Program-made: the position numbers and the translations under genes | Part shown: positions 1 to 6,365 of the stretch, piece after piece | How positions within the stretch are numbered: position 1 is the stretch's first letter | Layout: every line of letters begins with the position of its first letter | Assembly (NCBI GenBank): GCA_964346355.1 | Contig: CAYFUH010000025.1 | Coordinates: 1 to 22,704 of the forward strand | Source of the DNA: UBA6115 sp964346355 | GTDB taxonomy: Bacteria; Bacillota; Clostridia; Christensenellales; Aristaeellaceae | DNA length: 22,704 nt | Direction: 5' to 3' | The notes under the pieces: generated by a model | Seen by the model: only the letters and a program-made list of their open reading frames with translations | Told to the model about the DNA's origin: nothing | The model's database searches: none

Positions 1-52
1 AGGCGGCCACACCGTCGGTTCCGGCGCTGTTGCCCGTGTAATCGAAGGCTAA
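1..52 (+). CDS. tuf: Elongation factor Tu, C-terminal end (partial)
   Basis: Only the last 16 codons are present, reading GGHTVGSGAVARVIEG followed by TAA. This matches the conserved C-terminus of EF-Tu (family form GRTVGAGVVxxI), the GTPase that delivers aminoacyl-tRNA to the ribosome. Its place directly upstream of rpmG-secE-nusG is a known arrangement in several bacterial lineages and supports the call. The start and the GTPase domain lie outside the window, so nothing can be said about them. Confidence 0.85.
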   Translation, partial: GGHTVGSGAVARVIEG

Positions 53-89
53 GCCTTTTCTCCCTGTCTGAAAGAAAGAGGTAGTATCA

Positions 90-254
90 ATGGCAGTGAA
101 AGACGCGCGCGCGAACATCGTATTGGCTTGCAACGAGTGCAAGCAGCGCAATTACAACACCATCAAAAACAAGAAGAACAACCCCGAGCGCATTGAGCTG
201 TCCAAGTTTTGCCGTTTCTGCAAAAAGCACACAGCCCATCGCGAGACGAGGTAA
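90..254 (+). CDS. rpmG: 50S ribosomal protein L33
   Basis: A 54-residue basic protein of the large ribosomal subunit. It begins MAVKDARANIVLACNECK and carries four cysteines in two CxxC pairs (C14/C17 and C41/C44), so it is the zinc-ribbon form of L33. The endings FCRFCKKHTAHRETR and NYNTIKNKKN are typical of the family. The ATG follows an AAAGAGG ribosome binding site, and the stop is only five bases before the secE start. The rpmG-secE-nusG order is the standard one in Bacillota. Because it keeps all four cysteines, zinc-dependent expression control of an alternative copy elsewhere is possible but cannot be seen here. Confidence 0.95.
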   Translation: MAVKDARANIVLACNECKQRNYNTIKNKKNNPERIELSKFCRFCKKHTAHRETR

Positions 255-259
255 GCGAG

Positions 260-538
260 ATGTCTGAAGGCAAAGCGAAACGCAAACCGGTTAAAAAAGA
301 GCAGATGAGCTTTATGGACAAGGTCTTGGCCTTCTTCAAGAACTTGCCCAAGAACATCGCGCGGCCCTTTATGAATACCTGGCGTGAGCTGCGCAAGGTG
401 ACCTGGCCGACCAGGGAGAACCTGGTCAACTCCACCTTGCTGGTGCTGGCGTTCATGGTCTTCATGGGTGTAGTCATCGGCCTGTTGGACATGGGCTCAA
501 CTGAGGTCATCAAGCTGCTGTCCAGGCTGGCCGGCTGA
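260..538 (+). CDS. secE: Preprotein translocase subunit SecE
   Basis: A 92-residue single-span membrane protein that clamps SecY in the SecYEG protein-export channel. The N-terminal 35 residues are basic. The amphipathic segment and conserved WRELRKVTWPTREN motif sit at about residues 41-54, followed by one transmembrane helix at about 57-77. I chose the ATG at 260, preceded by GAGGTAAGCGAG at the end of rpmG, because a longer reading frame from 209 would only run through the rpmG coding sequence. It is cotranscribed with rpmG (5-base gap) and nusG (11-base gap). Confidence 0.94.
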   Translation: MSEGKAKRKPVKKEQMSFMDKVLAFFKNLPKNIARPFMNTWRELRKVTWPTRENLVNSTLLVLAFMVFMGVVIGLLDMGSTEVIKLLSRLAG

Positions 539-549
539 TAGGAGATATC

Positions 550-1101
550 ATGCCGCAGACCGATTTAACCCCAAACGCTCAGACGCCTGCCTGGTATGTT
601 GTGCATACCTATTCCGGCTATGAAAACAAGGTCAAGGACAACCTGGAAAAGGCCGCGGAAAACAACCGCATGCAGCACTTGATCCAGGAAGTCCAAGTGC
701 CGATGGAAGAAATCGCCGAGATTAAAAACGGCAAGCGCATCGTGACCCAACACAAAACCTTCCCCGGTTATGTCTTGGTCAAGATGATCATCACCAGCGA
801 GTCCTGGTACGTCGTGCGCAATACGCGGGGCGTCACCGGGTTTGTGGGTCCGGAGAGCAAGCCGGTCCCGCTGACAGATGAAGAATTCGAGACCATGATG
901 AACAGCCAGCCCCAGGCCGAAGCCACCAAGCTGGTTGTCGGGGAGGAGATCCGCATTCTCTCAGGTCCGCTTGAGAACTTTACCGGCGTTGTGGAGGCGG
1001 TGGACGTCATCCACGGCAAACTGCAGGTCAAGGTAAAGATGTTCCTGGGACGTGAGATGCAGGTTGAGATTGATCTGGATCAGGCGGAAAAAGTCGTCTG
1101 A
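550..1101 (+). CDS. nusG: Transcription termination/antitermination factor NusG
   Basis: A 183-residue transcription elongation factor that binds RNA polymerase and couples it to Rho or the ribosome. The NGN domain runs from about residue 14 (WYVVHTYSGYENKVK) to about 115 and includes FPGYVLVKM and the VRNTRGVTGFVG segment. A KOW domain follows in the C-terminal 55 residues (RILSGPLENFTGVVEAVD and QVEIDLDQAEKVV). The length is normal. The ATG follows a TAGGAGAT ribosome binding site. It sits between secE and rplK as expected. Confidence 0.96.
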   Translation: MPQTDLTPNAQTPAWYVVHTYSGYENKVKDNLEKAAENNRMQHLIQEVQVPMEEIAEIKNGKRIVTQHKTFPGYVLVKMIITSESWYVVRNTRGVTGFVGPESKPVPLTDEEFETMMNSQPQAEATKLVVGEEIRILSGPLENFTGVVEAVDVIHGKLQVKVKMFLGREMQVEIDLDQAEKVV

Positions 1102-1107
1102 TTCAAA

Positions 1108-1154
1108 GGAAAGCATGCTTTCCGTGGGAGGCGTTAACCCGCCGCCATAACCAC
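1108..1154 (+). promoter_or_regulatory. Candidate L1-binding leader element before rplK, with adjacent palindrome
   Basis: The nusG-rplK spacer contains a perfect 16-base palindrome (1108-1123, GGAAAG-CATG-CTTTCC), which can form a 6-bp stem. Immediately next to it is a segment (1124-1154) that opens GTGGGAGGCG and closes with ACCAC. The opening GUGGGAGG and closing ACCAC resemble helices 76-78 of 23S rRNA, where ribosomal protein L1 binds. L1 is known to repress its own operon through a mimic of this site. The assignment here is by pattern similarity. Confidence 0.55.
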
Positions 1155-1176
1155 ATCACTTGAGGAGGAGCCAATC

Positions 1177-1602
1177 ATGGCAAAAAAAGTAATGGCAGTT
1201 ATCAAACTGCAAGTGGACGCAGCCAAAGCAACCCCCGCGCCGCCCATCGGCCCCGCGCTGGGTCAGCACGGCGTGAACATCCCCGGTTTCTGCAAGGAGT
1301 TTAACGAGCGTACGGCCAAGCAGGCTGGATACATCATTCCCGTCGTCATCACCGTGTACGCGGATAGATCCTTTACCTTTATCACCAAGACACCCCCGGT
1401 GCCGGTGCTGATTAAAAAAGCGCTCAACATCGAAAGTGGCAGTGATACCCCCAACAAAACCAAGGTTGCCCAGCTCACCCGTGACCAGGTCCGCGAAATC
1501 GCGACCACCAAAATGGTCGACTTGAACGCCACGGATATCGAGGCAGCGATGAGCATGGTCAAAGGCACTGCCCGCAGCATGGGCGTCACCGTCGAGGAAT
1601 AA
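1177..1602 (+). CDS. rplK: 50S ribosomal protein L11
   Basis: A 141-residue protein of the GTPase-associated centre of the 50S subunit. The N-terminal domain has the hallmark PAPPIGPALGQHGVNI segment (residues 20-35). The C-terminal rRNA-binding domain includes KTKVAQLTRDQVREIATTKM and the final GTARSMGVTV. The start follows a strong GAGGAGGAG ribosome binding site. The gene lies between two candidate L1-binding elements, which would place its translation under L1 feedback. Confidence 0.97.
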   Translation: MAKKVMAVIKLQVDAAKATPAPPIGPALGQHGVNIPGFCKEFNERTAKQAGYIIPVVITVYADRSFTFITKTPPVPVLIKKALNIESGSDTPNKTKVAQLTRDQVREIATTKMVDLNATDIEAAMSMVKGTARSMGVTVEE

Positions 1603-1612
1603 AGGAAGAAAA

Positions 1613-1641
1613 GTGGGAGGACTTCGGGCCGTTAGTACCAC
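1613..1641 (+). promoter_or_regulatory. Candidate L1-binding element before rplA
   Basis: The rplK-rplA spacer reads GTGGGAGGACTTCGGGCC and then GTTAGTACCAC, ending just before the GAGGAGGAA ribosome binding site of rplA. GTGG (1613-1616) pairs with CCAC (1638-1641). An inner GGAC-UUCG-GGCC hairpin, with one mismatch, closes the middle. The open GGAG side and the UAGUACCAC side resemble the L1 site of 23S rRNA. A second, similar element precedes rplK. This is probably an autoregulatory site for L1, inferred from sequence likeness. Confidence 0.6.
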
Positions 1642-1656
1642 GAGGAGGAATTTAAC

Positions 1657-2355
1657 ATGAAACGTGGCAAGAAATATCTTGAGTCAAAAAAGCTCATCGA
1701 TGACACCAAAGCCTATGATCCAGCCGAGGCCATTTCCCTGGTGAAGCAGACTGGCAAAGCCAAGTTTGACGAAACCGTGGAGCTGTCCATCCGTCTGGGT
1801 GTTGACCCCCGCCACGCGGACCAGCAGGTGCGCGGCGCGGTGATCCTGCCCCATGGCACTGGCCGCGTGGTGCGCGTGCTGGTCTTCGCCAAGGGCGAAA
1901 AAGCGGAAGAAGCCCGGGCAGCCGGCGCCGACTATGTGGGCGATGACGACCTGGTCGAGAAGATCCGCACCGAGAACTGGTTCGAGTTTGATGTCTGCGT
2001 TGCCAGCCCTGACATGATGGGCACCGTCGGCAAGATTGGCCGCATCCTGGGACCAAAGGGCCTCATGCCCAACCCCAAGTCCGGCACCGTGACGCCTGAT
2101 GTGGCCAAGGCCATTGAGGACATCAAGGGCGGTAAGGTCGAGTATCGTATCGACAAGAGCGCCATCGCGCACTGCCCCATTGGCAAGGTCTCCTTTGAGG
2201 AAGAGAAGCTGGTTGAAAACCTGAACACCCTGATGGACGCGGTCGTCAAAGCCCGCCCCACCAGTGCGAAGGGCACCTACCTGCGCTCCCTCTACCTGAG
2301 CACCACCATGGGCCCGTCCATCCGCCTGAACCCCATGCGGTTCCTGGGCCGGTAA
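1657..2355 (+). CDS. rplA: 50S ribosomal protein L1
   Basis: A 232-residue protein of the L1 stalk, which also represses its own mRNA in species studied. The sequence shows the N-terminal GKKYLESKKLID, the central LGPKGLMPNPKSGTVT signature (residues 132-146) and the C-terminal TMGPSIRLNP (from about 217). The ATG follows GAGGAGGAATTTAAC. The length is ordinary. Normally rplJ-rplL follow in Bacillota, but here a strong terminator comes 15 bases after the stop and the next gene is convergent. Confidence 0.97.
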   Translation: MKRGKKYLESKKLIDDTKAYDPAEAISLVKQTGKAKFDETVELSIRLGVDPRHADQQVRGAVILPHGTGRVVRVLVFAKGEKAEEARAAGADYVGDDDLVEKIRTENWFEFDVCVASPDMMGTVGKIGRILGPKGLMPNPKSGTVTPDVAKAIEDIKGGKVEYRIDKSAIAHCPIGKVSFEEEKLVENLNTLMDAVVKARPTSAKGTYLRSLYLSTTMGPSIRLNPMRFLGR

Positions 2356-2370
2356 GACAAGCGCCTTCTA

Positions 2371-2406
2371 ACGAGTCCTGTAGCGATACAGGGCTCGTTT
2401 TTTGTT
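2371..2406 (+). terminator. Rho-independent terminator of the rpmG-rplA operon
   Basis: The arms ACGAG-T-CCTGTA and TACAGG-G-CTCGT close a GCGA loop (2371-2397), followed by a T-rich run. The stem is 11 bp with one mismatch, which is a strong intrinsic terminator 15 bases after the rplA stop. Confidence 0.9.
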
Positions 2407-2410
2407 TGGT

Positions 2411-2440
2411 ATAAAAAAGCCACCGCGCAGTGCGATGGCT
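2411..2440 (-). terminator. Rho-independent terminator of the IspH-S1 gene
   Basis: Read on the minus strand, AGCCATCGC and GCGGTGGCT form a 9-bp stem (one G-U pair) around a 5-base loop, followed by TTTTTT. It lies about 23 bases beyond the stop of the IspH-S1 gene and faces the rplA terminator head-on. Confidence 0.85.
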
Positions 2441-2462
2441 CTTTGATGTTGTATTGGAAAGA

Positions 2463-4985
2463 TTACTCTTCCGTCTTTTTGGTTTCCTCATCGGCCTCTT
2501 CAGCTTCAGGGGCTTCTTCCGCGGCTTCCGCTTCCGGGGTTTCAACGGTCTCTTCAACCGCGGGTGTTTCTTCGACTTCGTCAACGACGGCTTCTTCCGC
2601 CTTGCCTTCCTGCGCTTCCAGCTCCTCGCGGGCTTTGCGCATGGCCAGCTCCAGGGCCGTCTCTACCCGGGGCTCGGAAGAGGAGACAACGGGCGCTGCA
2701 AAGGCGGCCGCTTCGCTCGCGACGGGGGAGTAGTCCACCGTGTCATGCGCGGTGTGATGGGCAGGCGCTTCGTCCTGGAAGTACTCCGGGGCTGCGCCTT
2801 GCATCGCTTCGCGGATGGACAGGCTGATGCGCTTGGCGTCGGGATCCACGGACAGGACCTTCACGTCGACTTCCTGGCCGGGCTGGATCACGTCCTCAAT
2901 GCGCTCAATGCGGGTGGGCGCAACCTGGGAAATATGAACCAGGCCATCCACGCCGGGCTCCAGCTCGATGAACGCGCCGAAGGGGCGGATGCGCACGATT
3001 TTACGGGTTAAGATGGTGCCAACGGGGTATTTTTCTTCCACGTTGTCCCAGGGACGCGGCTGCAGCTGCTTGTAGCCAAGGGCGATGCGGTCACGCTCGC
3101 GGTCCAGTGACAGAATCTTCACATCGATTTCCTGGTTGGCGCTCAGCACATCGCTGGGGTTGACAGAGCGGCTCCAGCTTAAGTCGGACACGTGGATCAA
3201 GCCATCCACACCGCCTAAGTCCACAAAGGCGCCAAAGTTGGTGAAGCGGCGGACGATGCCCTTGACAATGGCACCTTCCTCAAGCTGGCTCCACACGGCT
3301 TCCTTGATGGCGGCGTTCTGAATCGCGAGGGCTTCCTTGCGGCTGGCCACGACGCGCTTCTTGGACTCGTCCACTTCGATGATCTTCAGCTGCATCTCCT
3401 GGCCAACAAACTGGGAGATCTTCTCCACATAGCGCTGGGCCAGATGGGACGCGGGGATGAAGGCGCGCACGCCGTCGATGTTGGCCAGCAGACCGCCCTT
3501 GACCGCTTCACGGCCCACGGCGTCTACCAATTCACCGGCTTCGTATTTTTCCATCAGCGCCGCCCACACCTTGCGGTTGACGATATTGCGCTGGGAGAGG
3601 ATGACGTTGCCTTCACCGTCATTGACTTTGACGACTTCAACCTCGATCTCATCACCAAGCTCGATGTCCTTGTCTACCATCTCGTCGCGCTTGAGCAGCC
3701 CATCAGACTTGTAGTCGATGTTGACGCAGACTTCGTCATCCGTAATCTGGATGATTTTGCCTGTGACCGTCTGGCCGGCGCGGATGCGGGACATGCTGGC
3801 AGCCACTTCGTCCATGAAGCTGGGTTCGGGCTTGGGCGCTTCCTCAGCAGCCGGCTCAGGCTCTGTCGCACGTTCGGCGGCTTCATCAGCAGGCGCTTCC
3901 TCAGCATCTGCGGCTTCTTCCACGGCTTCTTCCGCTTGTTCTACAGCGTCTTCTGCCGCGTCTTTGGCCTCTTCCGCGACGTCCACAGCGTCCTTGGCCG
4001 CTTCTTCTGCCGCGTTCATGACGTTTTCTGCCGCGTCCTGTGCTGCTTGCTTGGTTTCTTCAACCATTTCAGCAACGGTTTCCTGAACGTCTACCTTCTG
4101 CTCAGGGGTTTCGGGGTTCGGGTTTTGTCCATTGAGTTCCATGTCGTTCATAAAGTCAACAACCTCCTTAAGTGACCACGCCGGTGTAGACGCACCAGCG
4201 GTGATGCCTATGTTTTCATTCGCAAGGTCAAACGAGATGCCGCGCAACTGGTCTGCCTGCTCAATCAAATAAGTTTGCGGGCACCATGTACGGCATGTTT
4301 CCGCAAGCTTCCTAGTGTTCGCGCTGTGCCTGCCGCCCACGACAATCATCTTGTCGCTTCGCTTGGCCAGCGCCTCAGCCTCCTCCTGCCTGATACTGGT
4401 GGCCTTGCAGATGGTGTTCTCAAACCGGATGTCCGGGAACCGTTCCTGCAACAGGCTCAGCAGCTTGTCAAACGCGGGCGGGGGAAAGGTGGTCTGGCTG
4501 ACCAGAAGCGCGTCTTTGGCACTGTCGGGCAAATCGTTGATTTGCGTCTCGTGCCCGATGACATAGTGCGCTCCCTGACACCAGCCAATGATGCCCTGGA
4601 TCTCCGGATGCTCCGGATCGCCCAGGATTATCACTGGGTCGCCGTTCTTTGAGTGGTTTTCCACCAGCTTGTGGACATGATGCACGAACGGGCAAGTGCA
4701 GTCAACAATTTTTTCAGCGTATTGCTCAGCCTGGGCGATCACCTGCGGCGCCGCGCCATGGCTCCTGATGACCAGGATGCCTTCCTGTGCGTCCTCCGGG
4801 TGCTTGATTGGCTGCAATCCTTCGTCTGCCAGGGCTTTGACCGCGGCAGGGTTGTGAATCAATTCACCCAGGGAATAGGCGGGTTTACCTTGCAGCTTCG
4901 CGTCCTTTGCCACTTCAATCGCTGTTTTGACTGCCCGGCTCACGCCCATGCAGAACCCTGCGCTCTTTGCTACCTCAAGCGGCAT
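2463..4985 (-). CDS. ispH: Bifunctional IspH (HMBPP reductase) / ribosomal protein S1-like fusion
   Basis: An 840-residue fusion. Residues 1-280 are IspH, the [4Fe-4S] enzyme that makes isopentenyl and dimethylallyl diphosphate in the last step of the MEP pathway. The cluster cysteines C12 (GFCMGV), C98 (CTCPFV) and C194 (CKATS) are present, as are substrate-site H44, H76, H126, E128 and T167. Residues 285-395 form an Ala/Glu/Asp-rich linker. Four S1 RNA-binding domains follow at about 402-468, 485-552, 570-641 and 655-726, then an acidic tail of about 110 residues. The S1 part probably helps the ribosome bind mRNA. The same fusion is known in Clostridia. The ribosome binding site is weak (GGAG placed far from ATG). 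It is downstream of plsC and has its own promoter. Confidence 0.95.
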   Translation of the reverse strand: MPLEVAKSAGFCMGVSRAVKTAIEVAKDAKLQGKPAYSLGELIHNPAAVKALADEGLQPIKHPEDAQEGILVIRSHGAAPQVIAQAEQYAEKIVDCTCPFVHHVHKLVENHSKNGDPVIILGDPEHPEIQGIIGWCQGAHYVIGHETQINDLPDSAKDALLVSQTTFPPPAFDKLLSLLQERFPDIRFENTICKATSIRQEEAEALAKRSDKMIVVGGRHSANTRKLAETCRTWCPQTYLIEQADQLRGISFDLANENIGITAGASTPAWSLKEVVDFMNDMELNGQNPNPETPEQKVDVQETVAEMVEETKQAAQDAAENVMNAAEEAAKDAVDVAEEAKDAAEDAVEQAEEAVEEAADAEEAPADEAAERATEPEPAAEEAPKPEPSFMDEVAASMSRIRAGQTVTGKIIQITDDEVCVNIDYKSDGLLKRDEMVDKDIELGDEIEVEVVKVNDGEGNVILSQRNIVNRKVWAALMEKYEAGELVDAVGREAVKGGLLANIDGVRAFIPASHLAQRYVEKISQFVGQEMQLKIIEVDESKKRVVASRKEALAIQNAAIKEAVWSQLEEGAIVKGIVRRFTNFGAFVDLGGVDGLIHVSDLSWSRSVNPSDVLSANQEIDVKILSLDRERDRIALGYKQLQPRPWDNVEEKYPVGTILTRKIVRIRPFGAFIELEPGVDGLVHISQVAPTRIERIEDVIQPGQEVDVKVLSVDPDAKRISLSIREAMQGAAPEYFQDEAPAHHTAHDTVDYSPVASEAAAFAAPVVSSSEPRVETALELAMRKAREELEAQEGKAEEAVVDEVEETPAVEETVETPEAEAAEEAPEAEEADEETKKTEE

Positions 4986-5010
4986 TTAACTGAAAAATCT
5001 CCACTTGTCT

Positions 5011-5039
5011 ATTCTACAATATGCGAAAATCATTGTCAC
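5011..5039 (-). promoter_or_regulatory. Sigma-A-type promoter for the IspH-S1 gene
   Basis: On the minus strand, GTGACA (5039-5034) and TAGAAT (5016-5011) are separated by 17 bases. Each box differs from the consensus by one base. The -35 box overlaps the plsC stop codon, so the IspH-S1 gene can be transcribed independently of the upstream cmk-plsC unit. Confidence 0.65.
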
Positions 5040-5677
5040 TCAACAGATGTTTTTTTATTGTATTTTTCGTGCAAATCCGCATAGATGCGCTGGATTCGTT
5101 TGGTCAATTCGTCACTGGCGCCTTTGTCCACGTTCTCACCCACCAGGTCCTCATAGGGGATGGGGGGCGCAACCACCATCTTCAGCCGCCTGAAGGGCTT
5201 GGGACGCTTTGTGATGTAGACGGGCAAGAGCGGCACATGGGTGCGCAGCGCGATGAGGCTGGTGCCCGATTCGATGGATGCCATCGGGATGCCATGCATC
5301 CGCGTCCCCTCGGGGAATATGCCCAGCACATGGCCTTCCCGCAGCACAGCGGTGGCTGCGCGCATGGCGGACAGGTCGCTGGCCTTGCGGGATACGGCAA
5401 CCATGTGCAGGTGATCCACAATCCATTTGAGGGGCTTAAAATTGGTCAGCTCCCGCTTGCCGATAAAGTGGATTTCATGCCGCTTGAATTTGACGGCCAG
5501 CAGCAGCGGGTCCATCATGCTTTGATGGTTGGAAATTAAGATAAACGGCTCCTGCAAGTTGATGTTCTCCCTGCCAATCAGTTTGCAGGGGTAGATCAAG
5601 GCCAGGATAGGGGTTATCAGCAACCTGGCAAATTGATAAAACCAGGTGCGCGGTTTTCTTTGTCGTTCAGCAGTCAT
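5036..5677 (-). CDS. plsC: 1-acyl-sn-glycerol-3-phosphate acyltransferase
   Basis: A 213-residue membrane-associated acyltransferase that adds the second fatty acyl chain to lysophosphatidate to give phosphatidate. The catalytic NHQSMMDP block (HX4D, H51 and D56) and the glycerol-phosphate-binding FPEGTRM (residues 121-127) are intact. A hydrophobic N-terminal segment (about residues 15-30) should dock it on the membrane. The ATG overlaps the end of cmk by 11 bases and has only a weak ribosome binding site, so translational coupling is likely. The cmk-plsC-ispH/S1 order is typical of Clostridia. Confidence 0.93.
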   Translation of the reverse strand: MTAERQRKPRTWFYQFARLLITPILALIYPCKLIGRENINLQEPFILISNHQSMMDPLLLAVKFKRHEIHFIGKRELTNFKPLKWIVDHLHMVAVSRKASDLSAMRAATAVLREGHVLGIFPEGTRMHGIPMASIESGTSLIALRTHVPLLPVYITKRPKPFRRLKMVVAPPIPYEDLVGENVDKGASDELTKRIQRIYADLHEKYNKKTSVE

Positions 5678-6365
5678 AAGCCTTGTTCACAATATCCAGC
5701 ATTTTTTGAAGGGACTCCCCAAAGCTGAGCCCCGTGGTATCCAGTATCACCGCGTCATCAGCAGGCCTGAGGGGGTCCACCGCGCGGTTTTGATCCTGGT
5801 CGTCCCGGGCTTTTAAGTCCATCAGCACTTGATGGTAGTCCGCGCCTTTTCCGGCATCCAGCAGCTGCTTGTAGCGGCGCATGGCGCGGTCCTCGGCGCT
5901 GGCTGTCAGAAAGATCTTGACCTTGGCATCCGGCAGCACAACGGTGCCGATGTCCCGCCCGTCAATCAGCAGGCTGCGTTCTTTGGCAATCTGCTGTTGC
6001 AGGCGCACCAGGTATTTGCGCACGACGGCATATTTTGAGACGGAAGAGGCCGCTTGGCCAACGGCTTCTTCCCGCAGGCGGGCAGTGACGTCCGTGCCGT
6101 TGAGCAAGGTCACCTGCTGTCCGTTTTGAAAGTCCACACTGACGTTGGCGTCTTCCTGGGCAATCATGCGCGCGAGGGCGGCCTCATCGTCCGGGCTGAT
6201 GCCGTGGTCGAGTGCATACAGGCCAATCGCGCGGTACATCGCCCCGGTATCCAGGTGAAGGATGGCGAGCGTGCTGGCCACCGCGTCACACAGGGAGGAC
6301 TTGCCGGCGCCAACCGGCCCGTCCACCGCGATAGAGATAAGGTCATGGTTGCGTGTGCTGCTCAT
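5667..6365 (-). CDS. cmk: Cytidylate kinase
   Basis: A 232-residue kinase that phosphorylates CMP and dCMP with ATP. The P-loop is DGPVGAGKSS (15-24), then LDTGAMYRAI, the DGRDIGTVVLPDA segment, and the lid RAMRRYKQL with RDDQDQNRAVDPL. I chose the ATG at 6365 (MSSTRNHDLISIAVDGP), which overlaps the TGA of the upstream wall-protein gene as TGATG. A longer in-frame start at 6479 would add 38 residues with no family match and run into that gene. No good ribosome binding site precedes it, which fits coupled translation. Confidence 0.93.
   Translation of the reverse strand: MSSTRNHDLISIAVDGPVGAGKSSLCDAVASTLAILHLDTGAMYRAIGLYALDHGISPDDEAALARMIAQEDANVSVDFQNGQQVTLLNGTDVTARLREEAVGQAASSVSKYAVVRKYLVRLQQQIAKERSLLIDGRDIGTVVLPDAKVKIFLTASAEDRAMRRYKQLLDAGKGADYHQVLMDLKARDDQDQNRAVDPLRPADDAVILDTTGLSFGESLQKMLDIVNKAYDC

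Noticed and set aside
2356..2372. Possible remnant of the L10 leader that normally follows rplA
   Set aside because: The spacer before the terminator is only about 15 bases and shows no recognisable leader structure.
2430..4175. Long plus-strand open frames opposite the IspH-S1 gene (2430-3011 and 3444-4175)
   Set aside because: They mirror the repetitive Ala/Glu-coding DNA and S1 repeats and give Phe/Arg-rich or Ser-rich translations with no family match.
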